IMG/VR virus record: IMGVR_UViG_3300037076_000241
Span: 1 to 20,758 of that record
DNA from: a virus
Strand: one strand, 5' to 3'
Length of the DNA: 20,758 nt
Shown: positions 14,401 through 20,758 of the stretch, piece by piece
Layout: each line of letters starts with the position of its first letter
Position numbering within the stretch: position 1 is the stretch's first letter
Made by a program: the position numbers and the translations under genes
Notes under the pieces: model-generated
Seen by the model: only the letters and a program-made list of their open reading frames with translations
What the model was told of the DNA's origin: nothing
Database searches by the model: none

Positions 14401-14525
14401 AGAAAAAGTATTGTCTCTCATTGTAAATAGTCTATCACACCACAAAACATCAAGCAACTTTTTTTAACAGAAAAGATTTCGTAAGATTTTTCGTAATAAT
14501 CTATTTTAGGGTAATACTTATTGGT
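14401..14525. promoter_or_regulatory. Divergent AT-rich intergenic region, likely holding promoters for both directions
   Basis: This is the longest non-coding stretch in the window and lies between a leftward and a rightward gene block. On the - strand TACAAT (a five-of-six match to the -10 box) lies near 14420, with TTGATG about 22 nt farther upstream; the spacing is poor. On the + strand the octamer TTTCGTAA occurs twice, at 14477-14484 and 14489-14496, one helical turn apart. No clear rho-independent terminator is seen. Promoter placement is tentative. Confidence 0.4.
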
Positions 14526-14681
14526 ATGGGAAGAAAACGAGTTTATAGAACAAAGGAGGAACTGGATGAACGAAACCGAAAATATAGAATGTCCAGCTAT
14601 TGGAGACATGTCGAACAGGAACGGGCGGCATCGCTCAAACGATATTACAGGCGTAAGTGGAATATACAAAATAGTCAATAA
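14526..14681 (+). CDS. Protein-like 51-codon ORF overlapping the GIY-YIG gene in another frame
   Basis: From ATG 14526 the frame reads MGRKRVYRTKEELDERNRKY, then a run with RYYRRKW, ending at TAA 14679-14681. It is rich in Arg, Lys, Glu and Tyr and resembles the short basic leaders that precede many phage GIY-YIG/NUMOD endonucleases. It overlaps the first 116 nt of the endonuclease gene, whose own N-terminal residues there look less protein-like. It may be a separate small gene, or the original N-terminus of the endonuclease now separated by a frameshift. Its own ATG lacks a close Shine-Dalgarno sequence. Confidence 0.42.
   Translation: MGRKRVYRTKEELDERNRKYRMSSYWRHVEQERAASLKRYYRRKWNIQNSQ
14552..14559 (+). 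promoter_or_regulatory. Shine-Dalgarno AAAGGAGG deciding the GIY-YIG start
   Basis: AAAGGAGG ends six bases before ATG 14566, an almost ideal site. It argues for ATG 14566 over the TTG at 14521. The site lies inside the overlapping 51-codon ORF. Confidence 0.75.
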
Positions 14682-15240
14682 AACCAACGGCAAATACTAC
14701 GTTGGAAGTTCCAACAACATTGACGGAATGTACGGACGATGGTATGAACATATTAACGACTTACGAGCAAACAGACACGATAATGACCACTTACAAAAAT
14801 CGTGGAATAAATATGGAAAAGATGCGTTTGAGTTTATCATAGTAAAGGAAGTCTCCCCGGACAAACTTCTCATAGAAGAACAAACATACCTCACCATTGC
14901 TTCCGTAGAAACAGATAAAACATACAACATGAGCTTCTTATCCACAGGTGGGGGAGGATTTACTGGTCACCGACATACCGAAGAATCAAAACTAAAAACT
15001 TCTCGAAAACTCAAAGGCATTCCAAAAAGAAATCATGGAACAAAACGTCCCCAAGTAAGTGGGAACAAAAATCCACAATGGAAACCGGTGGATAGTATCA
15101 CAAAAAATATACTATTGGAAACTTATAAGACATATGGATATGGAGCATTGAAGTCAAAAGCGAAAACTACATTTGGTCTCGGCGCAACCGTCGTTCATCG
15201 TCTGTCAAAAGAGTTTAGACTCATATCAAGATATTTATAA
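14566..15240 (+). CDS. GIY-YIG homing endonuclease with NUMOD3-like region
   Basis: With ATG 14566 the product has 224 residues. The GIY-YIG domain spans about 29-110: GIY at 32-34, YVG at 45-47, the catalytic Arg in YGRWYEH (R58) and the metal-binding Glu in LLIEEQTYL (about 104-105). The HLQKSWNKYGKDAFEF stretch is typical of phage Seg-type enzymes. GFTGHRHTEESKLKTSRKLKG-type sequence after residue 130 is a NUMOD3-like DNA-binding repeat, and a helix-turn-helix-like tail (ALKSKAKTTFGLGATVVHRL) follows. These free-standing enzymes nick or cut homologous loci in competing phages. The gene is AT-rich and sits in a divergent spacer. A small unknown gene follows after 6 nt. Confidence 0.9.
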   Translation: MNETENIECPAIGDMSNRNGRHRSNDITGVSGIYKIVNKTNGKYYVGSSNNIDGMYGRWYEHINDLRANRHDNDHLQKSWNKYGKDAFEFIIVKEVSPDKLLIEEQTYLTIASVETDKTYNMSFLSTGGGGFTGHRHTEESKLKTSRKLKGIPKRNHGTKRPQVSGNKNPQWKPVDSITKNILLETYKTYGYGALKSKAKTTFGLGATVVHRLSKEFRLISRYL

Positions 15241-15246
15241 CCACCT

Positions 15247-15549
15247 ATGTTAGCCCAAAATGTCATAAACTCAGAAAAACAGGGTAAAATTGCTGGGGCC
15301 GTGTTCCATCTCTTTTACATGAACCTCAATACTCTCGTCTTCTTCGACAAAGACTTAAATATACCTATCATATGGGGCGGAAAAACAATAGTCATCGGGC
15401 ATGTCAAGAAGCTTGATGAACTCATGAATGTTCCCAAGGCAACAAAGGTGCTAATTTACTCCTACATCTTGGACACGAATGGATTCAGAAGGATTCAAAC
15501 CTACAATGGTCCCATCGAAACCATTGGCAAGTACCTCATTCGATACTAA
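15247..15549 (+). CDS. Hypothetical protein (100 aa)
   Basis: I do not recognise this protein. It is soluble, with alternating beta-like hydrophobic segments (FHLFYMNLNTLVFFDKDL, TIVIGHVKKL, VLIYSYIL), perhaps a small alpha/beta fold. It lies 6 nt after the GIY-YIG gene, so it probably shares its transcript. Its stop codon overlaps the end of the convergent gene by 4 nt. Confidence 0.6.
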   Translation: MLAQNVINSEKQGKIAGAVFHLFYMNLNTLVFFDKDLNIPIIWGGKTIVIGHVKKLDELMNVPKATKVLIYSYILDTNGFRRIQTYNGPIETIGKYLIRY

Positions 15550-15731
15550 TGCACCAACGTCGTAAAGCAGATGATGTCGGCATCTTCACCATAGTCATCC
15601 ATTTCAAACTGTAGTTCTACTTCGTCATAGTCAAGGCTGACGTATATCAACTCCTTGGTGCTGAAATTGAAGATGCCGTATATCTGGTAAAGTTTAGGTC
15701 GTAACTTTTTGAGAATCTGGTCTTTGTCCAT
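15546..15731 (-). CDS. Hypothetical small acidic protein (61 aa)
   Basis: ATG 15731 is taken; a GTG three codons upstream (15740) is possible, and neither has a clear Shine-Dalgarno sequence. The protein starts MDKDQILKKLRPKLYQIYGI and ends in a strongly acidic segment (FEMDDYGEDADIICF). No family is recognised. It follows the next gene to the right by 28 nt and is probably co-transcribed from the promoter near 16180. Confidence 0.55.
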   Translation of the reverse strand: MDKDQILKKLRPKLYQIYGIFNFSTKELIYVSLDYDEVELQFEMDDYGEDADIICFTTLVH

Positions 15732-15759
15732 ACCAAACACACGGCATCAAAGGTTGAGG

Positions 15760-16131
15760 TTAGGTCGCTGTCGCCGTGGCTGTTGCTGGCGCACTTACAT
15801 TCACAGACGGGGTGGAAACGGGGTTGGTTACAGAAACGTATTGAACCAACTTGTCAGCATTGTCCACGAGATTGATATGCTCGGCTCTAGCCTTTTCCAA
15901 TGTCAGCTTTGTCACAGGAGTCATGGAAAACACCTTCTGTGGGCGACCCTTCTCACCGGGGATGGAACCAATCTCAGCAACTTTCTGCGTCTCTGTAATT
16001 GCCTTACCCAACCTCACCCGAAGTGTAATCTCGACGAACTTCGGATTGAGACGATGGAGTTCCTTGATGGTGAATAACGTAGCGGTGGGCCATGTTACAA
16101 CTTGATTTGTCTTGTTTTTCTTTTGTTTCAT
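15760..16131 (-). CDS. Hypothetical protein with helix-turn-helix-like N-terminus and Ala/Thr repeat tail (123 aa)
   Basis: After a basic head, WPTATLFTIKELHRLNPKFV and ITLRVRLGKAI look like a small winged-helix or helix-turn-helix unit, followed by EKGRPQKVFSMTPVT, which could be a wing. The last 20 or so residues are low complexity (VSAPATATATAT). It resembles a recurrent small phage protein of unknown function in my memory; DNA binding is a guess. It is the first gene downstream of a good promoter, with an expected leader of about 27 nt. Confidence 0.62.
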   Translation of the reverse strand: MKQKKNKTNQVVTWPTATLFTIKELHRLNPKFVEITLRVRLGKAITETQKVAEIGSIPGEKGRPQKVFSMTPVTKLTLEKARAEHINLVDNADKLVQYVSVTNPVSTPSVNVSAPATATATAT

Positions 16132-16164
16132 ATGGGTTAACTAGATGTTCTCGGGATTGTAGTC

Positions 16165-16193
16165 ATACTACCACGGCGGATATAATATGTCAA
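16165..16193 (-). promoter_or_regulatory. Sigma70-type promoter for the leftward small-gene pair
   Basis: On the - strand TTGACA (16193-16188) is followed after 17 bases by TAGTAT (16170-16165). The -35 box is a perfect consensus, the spacing is ideal and the -10 matches four of six. Transcription would begin near 16158, about 27 nt before ATG 16131. The -35 overlaps the TGA stop of the GIY-YIG gene. Confidence 0.68.
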
Positions 16194-16984
16194 GCATTAT
16201 TTTTATCTACGTCTGAAATAAACGTAAACCCCCGCCATTCCCCCCGTCTCATTAAACGATTTACGTTCATACGGAGCCGTTTTTCTCGATTGAGATTTAC
16301 AAGTTCCCACTTTCCATTTATAGGGATTTCTTCTCCATTAGGAGTTTTGAGAATTCCCCGAGACCATTTGGACGGTGGTCGCTTCCCATCTATAGTCATC
16401 TTCCATCCTTTGTTTTCTCCACAACTTTCAAGCATTTGATACCCGATTCGCTTTCGGTCATTTTTATGAAGATGGCGTCCCATCTTTTCTAAAAACACTT
16501 TTGTCTCATAAGAATTTGAGAATTCGTAAATTATTCCCTCGGGGGAAGTAAGAGTATGTTTCTTGGAAAGACCACTTATAATATTTTTTCTTGTTTTAGG
16601 GTCCGTCCACATCTTTCTGGCGGCGGTTGATATTTTTTTTCTTGTTGACTCGGAGAATGTATCATACTTGTTAAGACAAGTGTCTCGATGCTCCCCGATA
16701 AAGTCATTCTCTATCTTAAGAATTTCCCGACGTGTTGCTGACATTGCTACAATGTCAAACGTGGCCCGTTGGAGGTCGCCAGAATCAAACAACTCTTGGA
16801 GTTTAGGGTTATGGCACTTTCTCTTTAGAAATACACATTTGTACTGCCGAAGCCGCCCAAATATATCTTTGGTTTGACCCACATAAATTACCTTTCCATC
16901 CAACTCTATAGTATAAACGAAATAACTAATCGTTTCTATGCTAAACATCAACTGATAAAAATTTCCGTGGTCTCCTAATGTCAT
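16190..16984 (-). CDS. GIY-YIG homing endonuclease (264 aa)
   Basis: The N-terminal GIY-YIG domain has FVY at 22-24 for the first motif and YVG at 34-36 in VIYVGQTKDIFGRLRQYK, with catalytic R44 and the acidic E92 in EILKIENDFIGEH. The linker SESTRKKISTAARKMWTDPK is NUMOD3-like. A C-terminal region with two TPNGEEIPI/SPEGIIYEF-type beta segments (NUMOD1-like) ends in a basic helix (REKRLRMNVNRLMRRG). ATG 16984 has AAAGGA ten bases upstream. It lies between the VWA gene and a promoter-led small gene, in the same direction, as expected for a free-standing intergenic homing gene. It is AT-rich relative to the VWA gene. Confidence 0.88.
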   Translation of the reverse strand: MTLGDHGNFYQLMFSIETISYFVYTIELDGKVIYVGQTKDIFGRLRQYKCVFLKRKCHNPKLQELFDSGDLQRATFDIVAMSATRREILKIENDFIGEHRDTCLNKYDTFSESTRKKISTAARKMWTDPKTRKNIISGLSKKHTLTSPEGIIYEFSNSYETKVFLEKMGRHLHKNDRKRIGYQMLESCGENKGWKMTIDGKRPPSKWSRGILKTPNGEEIPINGKWELVNLNREKRLRMNVNRLMRRGEWRGFTFISDVDKNNA

Positions 16985-17026
16985 ATGTATAGTATCCTTT
17001 CTCCTATGCGTTCATACAATACATAT
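16983..17026. repeat. Short inverted repeat flanking the GIY-YIG start
   Basis: ATATGTAT at 16983-16990 and ATACATAT at 17019-17026 are inverted copies 28 bases apart. They bracket the 41-nt gap between the VWA stop and the GIY-YIG ATG, so the start codon and the Shine-Dalgarno sequence could be involved in a weak hairpin. The arms are AT-rich and short, so this may be chance. Confidence 0.35.
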
Positions 17027-19290
17027 CATTGACTTCCTCTTTTCGTCAGAAATAATTCGTTTAGTGTTTTTGCTAAATCAGTTATTTCATTAACACGGAT
17101 AAATTTCGCATTCCGACCATACATCTTCCGAAACCATACCATCCTCGGGTCATCCTTGGACTTCTGCTTCTGCTTCTGCGATGCCTGAACGTTCGGGTCT
17201 CCCCATAGGTAATCCTCTTCGATGTAATAACTCAGAATCTCCACCCCGAGGCGACGAATCTTATCCACTTGGGTCTTGGTGTGCTCGGCACCTGTCTCGC
17301 CACTGTAGGATAGTCCTAACCCCGTGTCGGGCGCAACCATGTGAAAACAAGGCTCACCATCGGAGAGGTTAAGGAAATAGCGGTCTTCTTCGTCAGGAGT
17401 AATACCTTCAAACAGACTCATGGTAGCACCAAACGCCAATCCTTCGGGAGTGCAGCCAGCGGGAACCAGATATGGGAATAGAGTCCTGACTTTGTTAAAC
17501 TTATCCACCTTAGAGTCATATGCCAATACAACATACGGTAGCATAACTCCACCTGACGATTGGGTTGTGCGGAAAGATACAGTGACATGGATATTGTCAA
17601 TCATGCTCGCCGCCTTGCATATGGCTACCACAGCGGTCATGGTCTTGTACCATTTCGGACCACCCATTGAGCTACTTGCGTCCACCGTGATATGCAGATT
17701 CGCTCCGGTACGCTCTTCAATGAGTATCTTATGGAAAATGTCCTCAGCATCCCATGCCGCCTCGTGGAGTTGACGTTTGTTGATTTTACCAGCCTTTTTA
17801 CGAAGTTCCTTGATGGGGTTGACTTCCATACGTATTTGCAGCTTCCTGCCGAGTTTGGTGCCCAATAGGATGCCCTTTTTAACCGCCTCAGCAACGTCAC
17901 TGGGGGGTTCCGGGGTGTCTTTGCCCATCTGCATAGCCCCCGCCATCGGAAACACGCTATTGCCCGACAGGACGAGTTCTTTGGTCATTTTATGCACCAC
18001 TATGCAATCCACCTTGAAGCACGCATCGTTGCCCGATACCACCATTGGAACGTCCACTTGGACTATAACAATGCCATGTTTCTCAATCAGGTCTAAAAGT
18101 GCCTTTTGATAATCTGTCACCGCTTCCTTGGTGATGTCCCCTTGCATGAACTTTCGCTGTTTGTCCATAAGGGCGTCAATTTCACGAGCGTCTTTCCTAT
18201 CCACCGGCATGTCGGAAGTTTGATTGACTGCCTTTTCATTATCCTTAAGCTTTTCGGGGTGAGGGTCTCGTCCGCTGATGACATCAGAGATTTCTTTTAT
18301 CATCTCAGTCCCAACATCCTTTGTCTCTTCTTCGTCGGAACCAAAGCCATCTTTCTTACCCTTGCCTTCGGGCGTCTTTTCATCCCCATCGTTGGCTTGA
18401 GTTTCCCCATCCCCGAAATCGAAATAGTCCCGTGGGTCAGCCAACCCTTGCTGTTTCCTCTGGGACTTACCACCACTACCAGCACCGCTGGCTTCAAGCT
18501 TCTCTTGCCTATCTATACAATCTAATACAACCTCTGTTACCTCGAATGCACATTCGATGCGGTCTCTCGTAGTAGTGAGTCGGTCTATGTGACTTATATC
18601 AATAATGCGGGCTATATCTTCAAGCCGAGGCAGAGCAAGAAGGTCTGTGTTTTCATTGGTGAAATTAGTAATACGAAAGTCGTAGGATTTGAGACTCGGA
18701 TAGCGGCAGTCGTCGCTCATTAACTTCATGTCTATCTCCACCGAGTTCCACATTTCCTCATACATGGCAGCATAGTAACCACGGTAGCCGGGAGCCTCGT
18801 TGAAGACATAGGTGTCTATATAACGGTCCTCAATCACGTTCCACATGCCATGCATGAACCTTTCCATCGAAGCACGCCGAATATTCTTGGAGTCTGAGAG
18901 TTTGTATATCTTTCTCGGCACGTTCTGATAGGCGTGCTTTACTATGTCAAAGTCAGTAAGAAGAGTATGCCCCGCCTCATGAAGGGCCAACCCCACGGCC
19001 ACGTCAAAGTCCCGCTTAGTGTTTATCTTGGCCGAGATATAGATTTGCTTTCCCGCATAATTGAAACTGTCGGGTGAATTGCAGAAATAGACGGGAATGA
19101 CTCGGCGGGTGAGAATGCGGACGAAGTTGGCCACGGCAGACCGAATGGAAGCAAGCCGCACCATATCAATGTTAAAGACAAGACTCTTGTTCTTGGGGTC
19201 AAGCCCCTCTTCGATGAAGTTTGCATACCTCTCGGTATCCAGCCAGAAGTCACAATTACTTGGTGAAATGGATTTACTCCCAAAATTCAT
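17026..19290 (-). CDS. VWA-domain protein with HEAGH metallopeptidase-like N-terminus (CobT/VWA-type), 754 aa
   Basis: The N-terminal part carries LALHEAGHTLLTD (HEAGH at 104-108), a zincin HExxH-like motif, and WNVIEDRYID (151-160), whose Glu could be the third zinc ligand. This pairing is known from VWA-containing putative metallopeptidases and CobT-like proteins (HE-xxH plus N-LED). A long acidic, low-complexity linker spans about 263-370 (SGAGSGGKSQRKQ, then DGDEKTPEGKGKKDG). The C-terminal VWA domain has the metal-ion-dependent adhesion site DASSS at 537-541, a Thr in GCTPEG near 614 and LSDGEP at 642-647, so the MIDAS looks intact. In large phages such proteins often go with a MoxR-type AAA+ ATPase and may remodel protein complexes; no ATPase is seen in the window. 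The start overlaps the preceding stop by ATGA. Confidence 0.82.
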   Translation of the reverse strand: MNFGSKSISPSNCDFWLDTERYANFIEEGLDPKNKSLVFNIDMVRLASIRSAVANFVRILTRRVIPVYFCNSPDSFNYAGKQIYISAKINTKRDFDVAVGLALHEAGHTLLTDFDIVKHAYQNVPRKIYKLSDSKNIRRASMERFMHGMWNVIEDRYIDTYVFNEAPGYRGYYAAMYEEMWNSVEIDMKLMSDDCRYPSLKSYDFRITNFTNENTDLLALPRLEDIARIIDISHIDRLTTTRDRIECAFEVTEVVLDCIDRQEKLEASGAGSGGKSQRKQQGLADPRDYFDFGDGETQANDGDEKTPEGKGKKDGFGSDEEETKDVGTEMIKEISDVISGRDPHPEKLKDNEKAVNQTSDMPVDRKDAREIDALMDKQRKFMQGDITKEAVTDYQKALLDLIEKHGIVIVQVDVPMVVSGNDACFKVDCIVVHKMTKELVLSGNSVFPMAGAMQMGKDTPEPPSDVAEAVKKGILLGTKLGRKLQIRMEVNPIKELRKKAGKINKRQLHEAAWDAEDIFHKILIEERTGANLHITVDASSSMGGPKWYKTMTAVVAICKAASMIDNIHVTVSFRTTQSSGGVMLPYVVLAYDSKVDKFNKVRTLFPYLVPAGCTPEGLAFGATMSLFEGITPDEEDRYFLNLSDGEPCFHMVAPDTGLGLSYSGETGAEHTKTQVDKIRRLGVEILSYYIEEDYLWGDPNVQASQKQKQKSKDDPRMVWFRKMYGRNAKFIRVNEITDLAKTLNELFLTKRGSQ

Positions 19291-19982
19291 ACAAATATTC
19301 TACCCCATAAACTTTGTTTTGGTTTAGGAGTTAGGTCTTCCAACATCTCATTAAATACTCCGTGGGGAGTTTCTCTTTCAGCCACGAGTTTCACCAAATC
19401 AATAATGTCTATTTTCATTTCGTCATGCGCCAAACGCAACAAAGCAATGATTATCTCATTTCTATTTTTATCGGACATTCCTTCCACCACCCTCTTCAAC
19501 AAGTCATAAGATAAACATAGTATTTTATCTGGCTCCTTCTCCTTCATTTTTGCCATCAACATCAGCAAATCTATGATTATATCACAATCGGGGTTAGGAA
19601 TTTTATTCATTAGTCGCCTATACAATACATCGCAATTTTCTAATGAGAGGCACGCTTTATCTTTGTAATATCTTTCTTTTTCTGTTTCGTATATTTTCTT
19701 TTCTGCTTCACGTCTAATCCGTTCTGCTCGGTCTCTCTTTGCTTTCTCTCCCAAAGCGACTTCCAACTCGTCTTTTGACTTATCTATTTCGTAATCTATA
19801 TTTTGCTTCTCCAGCAACGATAGCCACGAGTCATTACCAAGACGACCATCATAATACCAAGAAAGATTACCTCTTGCATATCCAAAATAGTCGCTCGCTT
19901 CTCCATCCAAACCATTCGCTTCGGCAATCAGTCCTCTGATATAAGCCAACTCCTGTTTTTTATCGTTACGATAGGTTTGCAT
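19287..19982 (-). CDS. Hypothetical charged helical protein (231 aa)
   Basis: No family is recognised. The N-terminus has an aromatic- and Gly-rich stretch (EASDYFGYARGNLSWYYDGR). A strongly charged coiled-coil-like segment follows at about 66-105 (DRAERIRREAEKKIYETEKE), then a helical, Leu/Ile-rich region (IIIDLLMLMAKMKEKEPDK and IIIALLRLAHDEM), perhaps a helical repeat. It overlaps the end of the right-hand endonuclease by 17 nt and the start of the VWA gene by 4 nt, so it may be a partner of the VWA protein. No Shine-Dalgarno sequence is obvious, which fits coupled translation. The gene is AT-rich like the endonucleases. Confidence 0.6.
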   Translation of the reverse strand: MQTYRNDKKQELAYIRGLIAEANGLDGEASDYFGYARGNLSWYYDGRLGNDSWLSLLEKQNIDYEIDKSKDELEVALGEKAKRDRAERIRREAEKKIYETEKERYYKDKACLSLENCDVLYRRLMNKIPNPDCDIIIDLLMLMAKMKEKEPDKILCLSYDLLKRVVEGMSDKNRNEIIIALLRLAHDEMKIDIIDLVKLVAERETPHGVFNEMLEDLTPKPKQSLWGRIFV

Positions 19983-20758
19983 AAGAATAGTTTTTAACGG
20001 AGGTAATGGGGGTCACAAGATTATTTTTGTAATACAATTTCACCCGCTCACTATTCTGCTTTCTATGTTCTGGGTCAGAATAGTACTTTTTCAAGGATTG
20101 TCTGAGTTTTTCCTTGGTTTTATCACTGCGTTTCAGTCCTCGGTTAGCAGCGTTAAGTTTTTCCTGATGCTCTTTGGTCCGTGGTTTTTTAGGAATGCCC
20201 TTTTGAGCATCACTTATACGCTGTCTCCATTCCTCGGTAATAACCCGACCACGCATTTTCTCTGACATTACTATCCTAAAATGCTCGGGTTGCTTACGTC
20301 CAACGCACGCAGCCAACCGGCGTTTTTCAAACTCTTCCTTATGGTCTGCTCTATACTGCATCAAAGCATTGCCCGACTTTTTCCACCCATCCAACATTTT
20401 TTGGGTAATCTTTCGGGTTTTTTGAGCGACCGACATTCGTTGGCATGTTTCGGTCGAACGCTTTTGTCCAGTTAATGAGGCACTTCGCTTTTGGTTTGCC
20501 AAGTCATCATTTAACTTAGCATATTTATCCACATTGTAAAAATATCGCTTTCCAAAATGCTCATCCAGTAATCTTTGCTCCTCAGATATACAACTCTCTT
20601 TCGGGACAAGTTGAAGGACATTAAACTCAAAAACACTTTCTCCGTATTTTTTCCACGCTCGTTGTAAATGGGCATTGTGATGATTTCCAGTTTGGAGAAG
20701 ATAATGATGAATATAAAATCTCCGCTCTATATCTGACGAACTGCCGATATAAAAATGC
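19966..20758 (-). CDS. GIY-YIG homing endonuclease, N-terminus beyond the right edge
   Basis: The frame is open to the right edge and is not limited to the GTG at 20532. Reading from the edge the protein runs HFYIGSSSDIERRFYIHHYL, then HLQRAWKKYGESVFEFNVLQ and ISEEQRLLDEHFGKRYFYNV, which is the second half of a GIY-YIG domain with its YIG motif, the Arg of DIERR and an acidic EEQ. It continues into several NUMOD3-like repeats (SLTGQKRSTETCQRM, ACVGRKQPEHFRIVMSEKMRG, DAQKGIPKKPRTKEHQEK, AANRGLKRSDKTKEKLRQSL) that wrap DNA in such enzymes. About 263 residues are visible; only the first GIY strand is missing. Its 3' end overlaps the next gene by 17 nt. Confidence 0.85.
   Translation of the reverse strand, partial: HFYIGSSSDIERRFYIHHYLLQTGNHHNAHLQRAWKKYGESVFEFNVLQLVPKESCISEEQRLLDEHFGKRYFYNVDKYAKLNDDLANQKRSASLTGQKRSTETCQRMSVAQKTRKITQKMLDGWKKSGNALMQYRADHKEEFEKRRLAACVGRKQPEHFRIVMSEKMRGRVITEEWRQRISDAQKGIPKKPRTKEHQEKLNAANRGLKRSDKTKEKLRQSLKKYYSDPEHRKQNSERVKLYYKNNLVTPITSVKNYSYANLS

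Noticed and set aside
15232-15239. TATAAATA on the - strand, identical to the T4 late promoter core.
   Set aside because: It would fire leftward, antisense to the GIY-YIG gene, with no gene to transcribe before 14387. A single AT-rich octamer is expected by chance.
15760-15800. Tandem short repeat encoding an Ala-Thr run, considered as a DNA repeat element.
   Set aside because: Only a few imperfect hexamer units, explained by the low-complexity protein tail. No spacer-repeat structure like a CRISPR.

Overview
The window looks like part of a tailed bacteriophage genome (Caudoviricetes), probably a large T4-related myovirus-type phage. The main evidence is a gp62-like clamp-loader small subunit, a T4 gp1-type deoxynucleoside monophosphate kinase, four homing-type endonucleases (one HNH, three GIY-YIG) and almost gapless gene packing. 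No tRNA, rRNA, CRISPR array or insertion sequence is visible. The host cannot be read from the sequence; the O-antigen-type sugar genes fit a phage of a Gram-negative bacterium, which is inference.

Region 1 (1-11445, + strand) is a glycan island. Thirteen genes are joined end to end, most by ATGA or TAATG overlaps. They encode a DUF268 methyltransferase-like protein, a GT-B-like glycosyltransferase, a GT2-GT11 (fucosyltransferase) fusion, a GT10 fucosyltransferase, three extended SDR enzymes (one close to dTDP-glucose 4,6-dehydratase), a tiny zinc-ribbon-like protein, an RfbH/E1-type iron-sulfur sugar 3-dehydrase, a class I methyltransferase, a two-subunit compact thiamine-diphosphate enzyme, an HNH endonuclease seated inside the operon, and a GT2-like glycosyltransferase. 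Together they suggest synthesis and transfer of unusual deoxy sugars, possibly a 3,6-dideoxy sugar with a two-carbon branch, onto a fucosylated glycan. The target could be the virion, the host surface or less likely DNA. The nucleotidyltransferase and the E1 reductase partner are not in the window.

Region 2 (11457-12081, + strand) has a small membrane protein and an unknown small protein.

Region 3 (12059-14387, - strand) is a replication and nucleotide operon. In transcription order it holds a 51-residue GTG-start protein, a membrane-anchored coiled-coil protein, the clamp-loader small subunit, two unknown proteins and dNMP kinase. Two of its overlaps are unusually long (80 and 95 nt).

Region 4 (14388-15549, + strand) is a divergent AT-rich spacer, a GIY-YIG endonuclease overlapped out of frame by a protein-like 51-codon ORF, and a small unknown gene.

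Region 5 (15546-20758, - strand) reads leftward: a GIY-YIG endonuclease running off the right edge, an unknown charged protein, a 754-residue protein combining an HEAGH metallopeptidase-like motif with a von Willebrand A domain, another GIY-YIG endonuclease, and two small unknown genes behind a good sigma70-type promoter. The endonuclease genes look more AT-rich than the glycan genes, as expected for mobile genes.
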